A stretch of DNA of 64,000 bases from Synchiropus splendidus. Its lineage: Eukaryota > Chordata > Actinopteri > Syngnathiformes > Callionymidae. Positions 30,101-34,971 of the stretch are shown piece by piece (positions within the stretch are counted from its first letter, which is position 1; every line of letters begins with the position of its first letter). The notes under the pieces were generated by a model. The model did not search any database. It saw only the letters and a list, made by a program, of their open reading frames with translations, and was not told the DNA's origin. Location: assembly GCF_027744825.2 (NCBI RefSeq), contig NC_071347.1:13825501-13889500 (forward strand), given 5' to 3'. A program made the translations under genes and the position numbers.

Positions 30101-33100
30101 CCTGCGGGCTTTTCTGAGGAGGTGCCTGACCGGCCTGCTTTAGATTCTGCGGCCCCTTAGCTGCTCCATCCACGGGAGGCATGGCTGAAGCTGGGGGCTT
30201 CTTCTGTGGCGAACCTGATGTCGGCGTCTCCTTTTTGACACCCGAGGCGGGAGATGGTGTTTGAGAAGGGGTTGGCTTTTTCACTGGAGGTCCTTGTGGT
30301 TCCGAAGTTCCTTGGGCTCTTTTTACCTGGCATGTCAGACAAAGCCACTCGCGTCCCTAGGAAGAATGGGAGGGAAAGAAATTACAAACACACACAACAA
30401 AATTTGACTGTGAATTCTTTTGAGATTTACTACTAGTACCTAGATCATGATATATTTAGAGAGTGGGAAATTATGCCACTTTTTTCGGGATACACACACT
30501 AACTAAATCATGATTCACTGTGTTTGTTTAGTCAGAATCATAGCTGCTTTACAAGCCACAAATATTGCATTGATTTTGTAGTGTATGAATGAGGGTGCTT
30601 CGTCCCTGCAGGTCATTTGTAACAGACATATGGAAGGTCCACTCTTTAGATATCAGCAAATACACAGTGCAACGTCACACTTGACGCATCGTGAAATGTA
30701 CAGCCTGAACGCGCTATCTTCCGGTTATAATTAGTCTGTGTGTAGATTTTTGCTCTGTGAATGACACCTAAATAAAACCTGTGCTACCAGAGCGACAAAC
30801 AGGATGAGCCCTTTGAACACCAGACAAAAGTGCTTTAGCAAATTCTAATGTAGGACTGGAGTTAAAGAGAATGCAGCGTATTAAAGTAGGAGACTAGTTT
30901 TGATTTGGAGACGTTGAAACTAATCGAAATGTTACTCCCAGATAGTCTGGGTTCTCTTTTCTATTTCCTAAAAACATCTCTTAATTCAAAACAATGTGAT
31001 TACTTCTGTGTTTTTATGGACCATGTGAGGAAACCCAAGTCCACAGAGCATGGTGAACACATTGATCCTGATTATATACATGTGATTTACAACAGACGAA
31101 GACTGAGGGGGTTGAGCACAAGGTGGAAGGCTTTTTTAAACCTGATCGTCTTTCACTTCCTCCAATGAGTCCGGGAATTGCTCCAGCAACCCATTACCAC
31201 GAGAGCGTCTCAACAGCTCTATACTTTTTCCGCCTCCCGTTTTCACTTTCAAATCTGATGTCATCAAATTTAGCAGTGCTGATGTACAAAATGCATATGA
31301 ATAATTATATTTATTATTATTAGATCAGATGTCCTAATAACAATCTATAATCTCTTCCCTTTTTTCCGATTTTATAAGTTTGCTCAGGACAGGATCAGAG
31401 GAAAGAACAGGCATGAATAGAAAGTGTCATTTCTGTTCCTGTTTTCCGGATCCCACAGCCGATTCCTATGTGTTCCACCTATCGAAGTTGGAAAAGAACA
31501 TAGTGATGTCCACGAAAACTATTGGGCAAGTCACACGTGCCTCATCCAGTAATAAGCAACCTCTTAAAAAATATGTGCTCCATTTGCAACAAGAAAATCC
31601 CCTGTTTACGGTTGGGGAAGCCATCTTGGGTGGTGAAGATTCTCCCACTCCCAAGTGGCATTCCTCCATCCACAGGAATGTACCTGAAGTAACATTTGGG
31701 AAAATAACTGCTCTTTTTGTTTGATTGATACGATGAACTAATGATCCCGAATATTAATTTATCTGGCTGTATGTTCAAAAGGCACCCAATAAGACTAAGC
31801 AAACAGAAAACTCGCACCCTTTCTTTAGACCTCAGCAGGAGCACTCAAATATTTCTTGCAGAAATGTCAGACAAATGAAATTAATTCCTGCATCATGAAA
31901 CACCCCAGGTCAATTATTTGTGCAAGAAATCCCAAAATGCCACATTACATTTCGGCATCACAATTTTTATAATGATAATCTACAGGAGAGAATCGTGTCA
32001 GACACATTTGCAAGCCACTGAAAGCGACAGTGCCACAGTTTATCGCCCAAATAACCAAAATTCAAAACGATCATCAAACTCCATGCTGAGAAAAAGATAG
32101 AAGCAATCATACTTACATCTGAGTCTGGAGGACTGAAGCCACATAAGCTGCACACTTGAGTTTTACAGGCTGTACAGTTTTTATAGTTGGGCTGCTCCTT
32201 GGTGTGTATATTGAGTTCTGTTGTGGTGCACACGGGGCAAAGGGATTTGGATGCTGCTTTTGTTGACTGAGGTGCATTTTTGGTTGGTCCTGGTGACGAC
32301 GACCCTGCCCGAGCCAAGTCAGGTGTTTTCGGCTGAGTTCTGAGACCCTGTTGCTGTGGCCCTGTCTTTGCTGAAGCCTGTTGTGGCGCTTTCGGTGACC
32401 CTGGTTGTGGCTGCCCTGCTGTTGGTGATGCTTTTTGTGAGCTTTTAGGATCAACCTGTATTGACCCCGACACTCCAGTCCTTAGGTTCCCCTGCTTCGG
32501 CGAGGCCTGTGGCTGAGCTCTGGATTGAAGCTGTGGTGCTTGCTGCTGTGGCCCCTTCGGCTGAGTTTTAGGTGACTCACCCCTTCCTTCTGAAGGCGCC
32601 TTTGGGGCAGCATGCTGCTCGCCAGGTTTGTGCAAAGATGCTGCCTGACCGTTCCCTTGCAGCTGTGGCGAGGGTGACCCCTCTTTAGGAGCAGGCTGGC
32701 TCCTCTGGTTTGGTTCCTGACTTGGTTTCTGGGCTCCTTTCTGCTGCACCGGGGCTTTAGCATCTCCCTGCTGTTTTGGATTTTTGTCCCCCTCACCGTC
32801 ATCTCCGAACAAGCCAAATTTATTGACTGCCGAGGACACTGCATTGAGTGGGTTGGCCCCACTCAGAAATTTGGAGGAGAACATATCCGGATCCTCCTCC
32901 TCGTCTTCTTCCTCCTCCTCCTCTTCCTCCTCCTCCTCCTCCTCCTCCTCACAGGAGCTAGAATCTACACTTGTGTCCGAGTCAGAGCAGGAGTCTTGTA
33001 TTCTGTCTCGTCTTTCTCCTGGCTCTCTTGTGGAGGCCTGAGGGGGGGTTGGGGCTGGAGCTGTAGAGGGGGCATCTACAGCCCCACTGGTTCTGCTACT

Positions 33101-33164
33101 GCTGCTGCTGCTGCTGCTGCTACTCCCTGGGCTCTCTTCAGGCTCGGCGTCCACATCAGACTTC
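19..33164 (-). CDS. pclo: Piccolo (presynaptic active-zone scaffold), partial gene: 20 exons seen, both ends missing
   Basis: Piccolo organises the cytomatrix of the presynaptic active zone; its fingers bind PRA1 and its coiled-coil and PDZ regions bind other active-zone proteins (family knowledge). In the window, in order of transcription, are a Ser/Glu/Gln/Pro-rich N-terminal exon with the first half-finger (32117-33164), ten repeated finger exons (18926-30356), an exon closing the last finger (16006-16653), a 6.3 kb exon (9486-15783), a coiled-coil exon (7619-9153), three conserved central exons (7277-7542, 6120-6948, 4345-5395), and four exons leading into and through the PDZ domain (1341-1429, 1196-1271, 996-1121, 19-127). 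All junctions have GT-AG signals and consistent phases, giving about 6,800 open residues. The C2 exons lie left of the window; the exon with the start codon was not found. The ten finger exons are unusual: mammals have one. Whether this is the pcloa or pclob teleost copy cannot be told. Confidence 0.95.
128..995 (-). other. pclo intron within the PDZ coding region
   Basis: This 868-bp intron separates the two PDZ half-exons. I see no gene, repeat or RNA in it. Confidence 0.85.
996..1121 (-). CDS. pclo: pclo exon: N-terminal half of PDZ domain
   Basis: Encodes [34 protein letters not shown], which contains the PDZ carboxylate-binding loop (GLGI) and matches the family very closely. Acceptor CTACAG, donor GTACGC. 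The end is phase 1, and joins GAA-G to GA-ATG of the next exon. Confidence 0.93.
1196..1271 (-). CDS. pclo: pclo exon leading into PDZ domain
   Basis: Encodes [21 protein letters not shown] then TSVSG, the strand just before the PDZ loop (human has YIFPHARIKITRDSKDHTVSG). Acceptor TTCCCAG, donor GTATGA; the 3' end is phase 1 and restores VSGNGLG with the next exon. Confidence 0.9.
1341..1429 (-). CDS. pclo: pclo exon upstream of PDZ domain
   Basis: Encodes [20 protein letters not shown] then [26 protein letters not shown] is diagnostic of Piccolo. Acceptor ACTAG, donor GTGAAC. The first codon is split with the exon at 4345-5395 (SDSE-A-YHLRRE). Confidence 0.92.
1430..4344 (-). other. pclo intron (2.9 kb) with one hAT-like MITE
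   Basis: AT-rich intron with no open frame resembling a known protein. It holds MITE copy A (1856-2091). The minus-strand open frame at about 2659-2997 has no recognisable features and is treated as chance. Confidence 0.8.
1856..2091. mobile_element. hAT-like MITE, copy A
   Basis: Ends resemble TAGTGATG...CATCCCTA, and the flanks CTTAATAG (1848-1855) and CTTAACAG (2092-2099) match at seven of eight bases, an 8-bp target duplication typical of hAT elements. Subterminal GTTTCATGAAAC-type motifs are shared with the other copies. No coding capacity. Confidence 0.75.
4345..5395 (-). CDS. pclo: pclo exon: conserved region between coiled coil and PDZ
   Basis: Encodes about 350 residues starting [19 protein letters not shown]. 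Motifs nearly invariant in Piccolo include [80 protein letters not shown] and [20 protein letters not shown]. Acceptor TTTAG, donor GTAAAT. The start is phase 0 after GAG of the upstream exon; the end is phase 1 (SDSE-G). Confidence 0.94.
5396..6119 (-). other. pclo intron with a repeat copy
   Basis: 724-bp intron. It has a short (TA)n near 5571-5585 and a repeat at about 5675-5930 whose ends resemble TAAGCCGC and GTCTTATAGTCTGGAAATTA, a layout common in fish non-autonomous DNA elements. No coding signal. Confidence 0.7.
5675..5930. repeat. Dispersed repeat, copy 1 (TAAGCCGC type)
   Basis: Shares GTAGAAAGGTCAGTGGTGCA, AAAATGCATG and GTTTTGAAAACGG in the same order with 41240-41690. The right end, GTCTTATAGTCTGGAAATTA, roughly mirrors the left TAAGCCGC end. 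Likely a decayed non-autonomous DNA transposon. Confidence 0.6.
6120..6948 (-). CDS. pclo: pclo exon: end of coiled coil and Tyr/Gln-rich region
   Basis: Starts [20 protein letters not shown], continuing the coiled coil of the neighbouring exon, then YMSDSEVS, a Tyr/Gln/Thr/Ser-rich stretch ([20 protein letters not shown]), and [20 protein letters not shown] followed by [12 protein letters not shown]. All match the order in mammalian Piccolo. Acceptor GTGTAG; donor GTAAAC after RRTAE. The codon CG-G across the intron restores LRYLEMG. Confidence 0.94.
6949..7276 (-). other. pclo intron, 328 bp
   Basis: Intron between the two coiled-coil exons; nothing else seen. Confidence 0.85.
7277..7542 (-). 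CDS. pclo: pclo exon: start of the conserved coiled coil
   Basis: Encodes [20 protein letters not shown], then [40 protein letters not shown] and KLR. This highly charged heptad-like region is part of the Piccolo/Bassoon homology core. Acceptor ATCATAG, donor GTAAGA, 266 bp; it ends in phase 2 and rejoins as LR-YLEMG. It has no standalone start codon, being purely internal. Confidence 0.92.
7619..9153 (-). CDS. pclo: pclo exon: long coiled coil and QT-motif region
   Basis: About 512 residues. It opens [19 protein letters not shown], then [20 protein letters not shown] and [12 protein letters not shown] (conserved). A coiled coil rich in Glu/Gln follows, including [20 protein letters not shown] and a Gln-rich stretch ending [15 protein letters not shown]. 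The C-terminal part carries repeated xQT motifs: [29 protein letters not shown] and SLSCQTDLD. Acceptor ATGCAG, donor GTGAGT. Start phase 1 (G-GT), end phase 0. This region of Piccolo/Bassoon anchors active-zone complexes; the QT motifs resemble dynein-light-chain sites mapped in Bassoon (inference here). Confidence 0.94.
9154..9485 (-). other. pclo intron, 332 bp
   Basis: Short intron between the giant exon and the coiled-coil exon. Open frames here are read-through of the flanking exons. Confidence 0.85.
9486..15783 (-). CDS. pclo: pclo giant exon, about 2,099 residues
   Basis: A single 6,298-bp exon encoding a low-complexity Ser/Thr/Pro/Val-rich segment with islands of strong conservation. 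N-terminal part: acidic/Ser-rich with [36 protein letters not shown] and [11 protein letters not shown]. Middle: [20 protein letters not shown] and [41 protein letters not shown] and [17 protein letters not shown]-terminal part: [20 protein letters not shown] then FTRSCR, and [13 protein letters not shown]. All occur in this order in mammalian Piccolo. Acceptor TTCCAG (exon starts GAG CAA AAC), donor GTATGT; starts phase 0, ends phase 1. The Val/Pro/Thr-rich stretch of about 900 residues in the middle is poorly conserved and longer than I recall for mammals. Confidence 0.95.
16006..16653 (-). CDS. pclo: pclo exon closing the last (11th) zinc finger
   Basis: Begins [20 protein letters not shown], supplying the last C-x2-C pair of the final finger; QTQRA.SG.LG is the signature after the second finger of mammals, so this exon corresponds to the ancestral post-finger-2 exon. 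The rest (216 codons total) is a Pro/Ser/Thr/Lys/Glu-rich linker ending NKETK. Acceptor TTTCAG, donor GTAAGC, both phase 0. Unlike the ten upstream copies it has no FGFG motif and no half-finger at its 3' end. Confidence 0.94.
16654..18925 (-). other. pclo intron (2.3 kb) after the finger array
   Basis: AT-rich intron. It contains a short (CAT)n run near 16990-17005 and A-rich runs. No gene or repeat with clear ends is seen. Confidence 0.75.
18926..19807 (-). CDS. pclo: pclo finger exon Z10 (tenth tandem copy)
   Basis: 294 codons, phase 0 at both ends. Starts [20 protein letters not shown] (closing finger 10), has [10 protein letters not shown] then [20 protein letters not shown] and [13 protein letters not shown], and ends with the six-Cys half [36 protein letters not shown] that opens finger 11. 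CNLCGFNP is the form seen in the second mammalian finger, so this copy keeps the ancestral 3' end. Acceptor TTCTAG, donor GTATGT. Confidence 0.94.
19959..20972 (-). CDS. pclo: pclo finger exon Z9
   Basis: 338 codons, phase 0-0. Starts [20 protein letters not shown], carries [10 protein letters not shown], then [19 protein letters not shown] and [12 protein letters not shown], and ends with [13 protein letters not shown]...[16 protein letters not shown]. All eight Cys of the fingers it contributes to are present. Acceptor TTTCAG, donor GTAAAT. Confidence 0.94.
21227..22276 (-). CDS. pclo: pclo finger exon Z8
   Basis: 350 codons, the longest copy, phase 0-0. Starts [20 protein letters not shown], lacking the Glu before Trp and using VEQAR where other copies have K/QRA. 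It has [19 protein letters not shown] (FGFG reduced to MGFG), [13 protein letters not shown], and ends [13 protein letters not shown]...[16 protein letters not shown]. Zinc ligands are intact. Acceptor TTACAG, donor GTAATC. Confidence 0.93.
22277..22672 (-). other. pclo intron between Z7 and Z8
   Basis: 396-bp intron; an open frame runs through from Z8 into it, but the acceptor TTTTTACAG directly before the WLCLTC motif fixes the exon edge. Nothing else seen. Confidence 0.8.
22673..23491 (-). CDS. pclo: pclo finger exon Z7
   Basis: 273 codons, phase 0-0. Starts [19 protein letters not shown], has [49 protein letters not shown], and ends [13 protein letters not shown]...[16 protein letters not shown]. 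Acceptor TTCCAG, donor GTAAGC. The leading ATG is a coincidence of the exon start, not a translation start. Confidence 0.94.
23684..24490 (-). CDS. pclo: pclo finger exon Z6
   Basis: 269 codons, phase 0-0. Starts [20 protein letters not shown], has [19 protein letters not shown] and [13 protein letters not shown], and ends [13 protein letters not shown]...[16 protein letters not shown]. It lacks the GGFFGFG motif present upstream of SVTGK in some copies. Its start closely resembles Z5 (QVKRA.A.EPP.PA). Acceptor TTTCAG, donor GTGAGA. Confidence 0.94.
24491..25473 (-). other. pclo intron between Z5 and Z6, 983 bp
   Basis: Longest intron within the 3' part of the finger array, very AT-rich. A stretch beginning TAGGGATGCACTGAACATTC near 24712 looks like the end of a fish hAT-type element, but I could not identify a matching second end. 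Confidence 0.6.
25474..26301 (-). CDS. pclo: pclo finger exon Z5
   Basis: 276 codons, phase 0-0. Starts [20 protein letters not shown], has [19 protein letters not shown] and [20 protein letters not shown], and ends [13 protein letters not shown]...[16 protein letters not shown]. Acceptor TTTTAG, donor GTAAGC. Confidence 0.94.
26416..27225 (-). CDS. pclo: pclo finger exon Z4
   Basis: 270 codons, phase 0-0. Starts [20 protein letters not shown], has [19 protein letters not shown] and [15 protein letters not shown], and ends [20 protein letters not shown] then [16 protein letters not shown]. The RKMSAPxQVS block is shared with Z8 but not with its neighbours Z3 and Z5. Acceptor TTTCAG, donor GTATGT. 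Confidence 0.94.
27296..28033 (-). CDS. pclo: pclo finger exon Z3
   Basis: 246 codons, phase 0-0. Starts [20 protein letters not shown] (Val replaces the usual Glu before Trp), has [19 protein letters not shown] and ends [13 protein letters not shown]...[16 protein letters not shown]. Its opening ([15 protein letters not shown]) resembles Z9 and Z10. Introns on both sides are only 70 and 77 bp. Acceptor ATTCAG, donor GTGAGA. Confidence 0.94.
28111..28869 (-). CDS. pclo: pclo finger exon Z2
   Basis: 253 codons, phase 0-0. Starts [20 protein letters not shown], has [29 protein letters not shown], and ends [13 protein letters not shown]...[16 protein letters not shown]. Acceptor TGTCAG, donor GTAATG. 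Confidence 0.94.
28870..29612 (-). other. pclo intron between Z1 and Z2, 743 bp
   Basis: AT-rich intron; no gene or repeat identified. Confidence 0.8.
29613..30356 (-). CDS. pclo: pclo finger exon Z1 (first tandem copy)
   Basis: 248 codons, phase 0-0. Starts [20 protein letters not shown], which closes the first finger. It has [29 protein letters not shown] and [15 protein letters not shown], and ends [13 protein letters not shown]...[16 protein letters not shown]. Acceptor TCCTAG, donor GTAAGA. Confidence 0.94.
30357..32116 (-). other. pclo intron, 1.8 kb
   Basis: Intron between the N-terminal exon and the finger array. A plus-strand open frame at 31380-31724 (114 codons) has no recognised family feature and is regarded as chance. 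No other structure seen. Confidence 0.75.
32117..33164 (-). CDS. pclo: pclo N-terminal exon with first half-finger
   Basis: Starts (x)[13 protein letters not shown], so it begins inside a codon and an upstream exon must exist. A run of ten Ser, a Ser/Asp cluster ([12 protein letters not shown]) and an acidic run of about 20 Glu/Asp follow. Then comes [20 protein letters not shown], matching NPLSAVSSVVNKF of mammalian Piccolo, a Gln/Pro/Lys-rich region (the Q domain in mammals), and [15 protein letters not shown]...[16 protein letters not shown], which opens finger 1. The extra residue in CTTTEL marks it as orthologous to mammalian finger 1. Acceptor CTTCCAG, donor GTAAGT, 3' end phase 0. Confidence 0.94.
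32902..32954 (-). repeat. Coding GAG/GAA triplet tract (poly-Glu)
   Basis: On the plus strand this is a near-pure CTC/TCC run. On the coding strand it encodes about 15 consecutive Glu followed by D-E-E-E-D. Length variation between alleles is likely for such a tract. Confidence 0.85.
33092..33123 (-). repeat. Coding AGC/AGT triplet tract (poly-Ser)
   Basis: A (CTG)n-type run on the plus strand encodes ten Ser near the start of this pclo exon. Confidence 0.8.
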
Positions 33165-34587
33165 CTGGAAGCATAAGTGAAAAATAGGTAAGATGACAGC
33201 AGTTGGAATCACTCATTCTGTTTCCTCAAAAAAAAAAAAAAAAAAAAGAAAGCAGACTACGACATGCAGCGACGATGAGTATGACGACATGAGAGCATGC
33301 CTTCATATTCAAAGGGACTCATAGTAAGAGGGTGGTGTTCATGCGTATTAAACAGGGATTGCTCCCAAGCTCAGTACCCACTGGGTGTGTTACGTAATGT
33401 TCAAGTGATGCATCCTGATCTCAAACTGCACACATCAAATGGAGTCATGAAAGAAATGCTCATACGAAACTGCCTCGGTCATGCATCAATGATCAGCCTG
33501 CACATTGCAATTGCCCCTTACAGAGAGAGCAATCCCTCATTTCTGTTCCACCACAGACAGGAACCGTCCATGTGAAACACGTGATGCAGATAATAATAGC
33601 CTCGGCCACAATAAACCACAGCTAAATCACTATTCATGTGTCATAATTTTGGCTATTAGTATACAGCTTTTACTATATACACTTGGGAAAACACGGAACC
33701 AAATGAGCTCGGGCATTTGCTGGAATAGTAGGATGAAGCTCTGACTATTTCTAGTCTGACGGACTTGATGTGGGAGGTGGAATGATCCCCAATATTCTGA
33801 TATAAAACATGCAAACTCGTTCATCACGACAGCATGTCAGTCAGCGAGGAGGAGGTGATGACAGCCTCGTGTGTTCGCCTAAAACACGCTCGTGCCCTTG
33901 AGCAGCGCGGCGTGGACGCTCCGAACTACAATCCAGATGTTTCCATTCTGAAATCGCCAAAAAAAACACCGCCGATTCCTGTCATCGTAGCATCCACGGA
34001 ATGGCAGCCCCCCTCTTCCTCCCACACTGCAGCCGAGCCTCCTTCACCCTCCACGGTCACAATGTCAAACTCTCCGCCGCCGTCTTCCGGCGACAACAGC
34101 GTACCTTCAGCCGCGGCTCGTCCGTCTCCCCATCCTCCGGTCAACTCCGCGGATGTTCGCGCTGCGTGATTCTCTGATAGCCGAGGGATGGAGGGCACGG
34201 GGCAGCAGATAGAGAGCTATCAGCAGCCTCTCCGCCTCCTCCCTCAGTGCGCAGGCGCCGCGCCTGACAGGTGATCACAATATATACTGTATGTCTCGCG
34301 CAGAAATCGAAAATTTAAAACGACGGTGATCACGTGTGACTCATCATCAAAATGTGTCCGTCACTTCTTGCGCGTTCCTCCACCGCCGTTGACACATTCC
34401 TAACGTCAGACTGGCAGGAGAACTGCACTGCTCACCCTGGAGGGTGATTCCCATGAAAATGGTCCCTGATACACTTTGAATTTCAGACTGTCAATATCAT
34501 AACGAGTGATGAATGGTATATCAAAAGCCACGTGTGTTCAGTTACTCGATTTAGGATCGATAAACCCCATTTGAGTTCGACTACAAG
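33165..34587. promoter_or_regulatory. CpG-rich region upstream of the first visible pclo exon
   Basis: Bases 33880-34450 are much richer in C+G and CpG than the surroundings (for example CCGCCGCCGTCTTCCGGCG near 34075 and CAGGCGCCGCGCCTGACAGG near 34250). The rest is AT-rich with a poly-A run at about 33229-33247. The position, just 5' of the N-terminal pclo exon, suits a promoter or 5' exon. Open frames exist on both strands in the patch, but none gives the MGNE start of Piccolo or a phase-2 donor that fits, so I do not call an exon. Confidence 0.4.
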
Positions 34588-34899
34588 TGATATCACTGCA
34601 GTTTCAAATGCTTATAATAGAAGCTAGAATAATAGTCTAGTCGTAAAATAACATATATATAACATAGCATACATATATACTGTGTATATATATATATGCC
34701 GTTTAAAATGCTTATAATGGAAGCTAGAATAATAATAGAAAATAACATATATATAACATAGCATCCATATATATGTATAACATATATATAACATAACATA
34801 GCATATATATGTATTCTATGTTTATATATATATGTTATTTTCACGACTAGACTATTATTCTAGCTTCTATTATAAGCGTTTTAAACTGCATTGATATCA
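34588..34899. repeat. Palindromic (inverted-repeat) element, 312 bp
   Basis: Outer arms of about 70 bp at 34588-34658 and 34829-34899 are near-perfect reverse complements (TGATATCA, TGCAGTTT, GCTTATAATAGAAGCTAGAA). A third, direct copy of the arm core lies at about 34700-34760. The centre is ATATATAACATAGCAT repeats. It would fold into a long hairpin and looks like a snap-back MITE. Confidence 0.75.
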
Positions 34900-34901
34900 A
34901 T

Positions 34902-34907
<6 letters not shown>

Positions 34908-34969
<62 letters not shown>
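34908..34969. repeat. (TA)n microsatellite
   Basis: About 30 uninterrupted TA units directly next to the palindromic element. Confidence 0.95.

Positions 34970-34971
<2 letters not shown>

Larger units (their letters stand above)
16636..32241 (-). repeat. pclo: Eleven-finger array made by tandem exon duplication
   Basis: Eleven six-Cys half-fingers (one in the N-terminal exon, one in each of Z1-Z10) pair with eleven WLCL(N/T)C halves (one in each of Z1-Z10 and one at 16636-16653). Each assembled finger has four C-x2-C pairs, that is eight zinc ligands, as in Piccolo, Bassoon, rabphilin and RIM fingers. The repeated unit is one exon plus flanking intron; units differ from 738 to 1,050 coding bases. 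Mammalian Piccolo has two such fingers (established), hence one internal exon. Confidence 0.92.

Noticed and set aside
31380..31724. Plus-strand open frame of 114 codons in a pclo intron
   Set aside because: No recognisable domain, it overlaps another open frame on the minus strand, and it lies within a spliced intron.
33834..34169. Plus-strand open frame of 111 codons in the CpG-rich patch
   Set aside because: Pro/Ser composition follows from high GC, and there is an equally long frame on the other strand. No homology recognised.
33926..34198. Minus-strand open frame as first exon of pclo
   Set aside because: Orientation and place fit, but the sequence does not resemble the Piccolo N-terminus and the GTACGC and GTGAAG donors in it give phase 1, whereas the next exon needs phase 2.
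34593..34844. Minus-strand frame rich in Tyr/Ile
   Set aside because: Produced by AT-rich palindromic element sequence.
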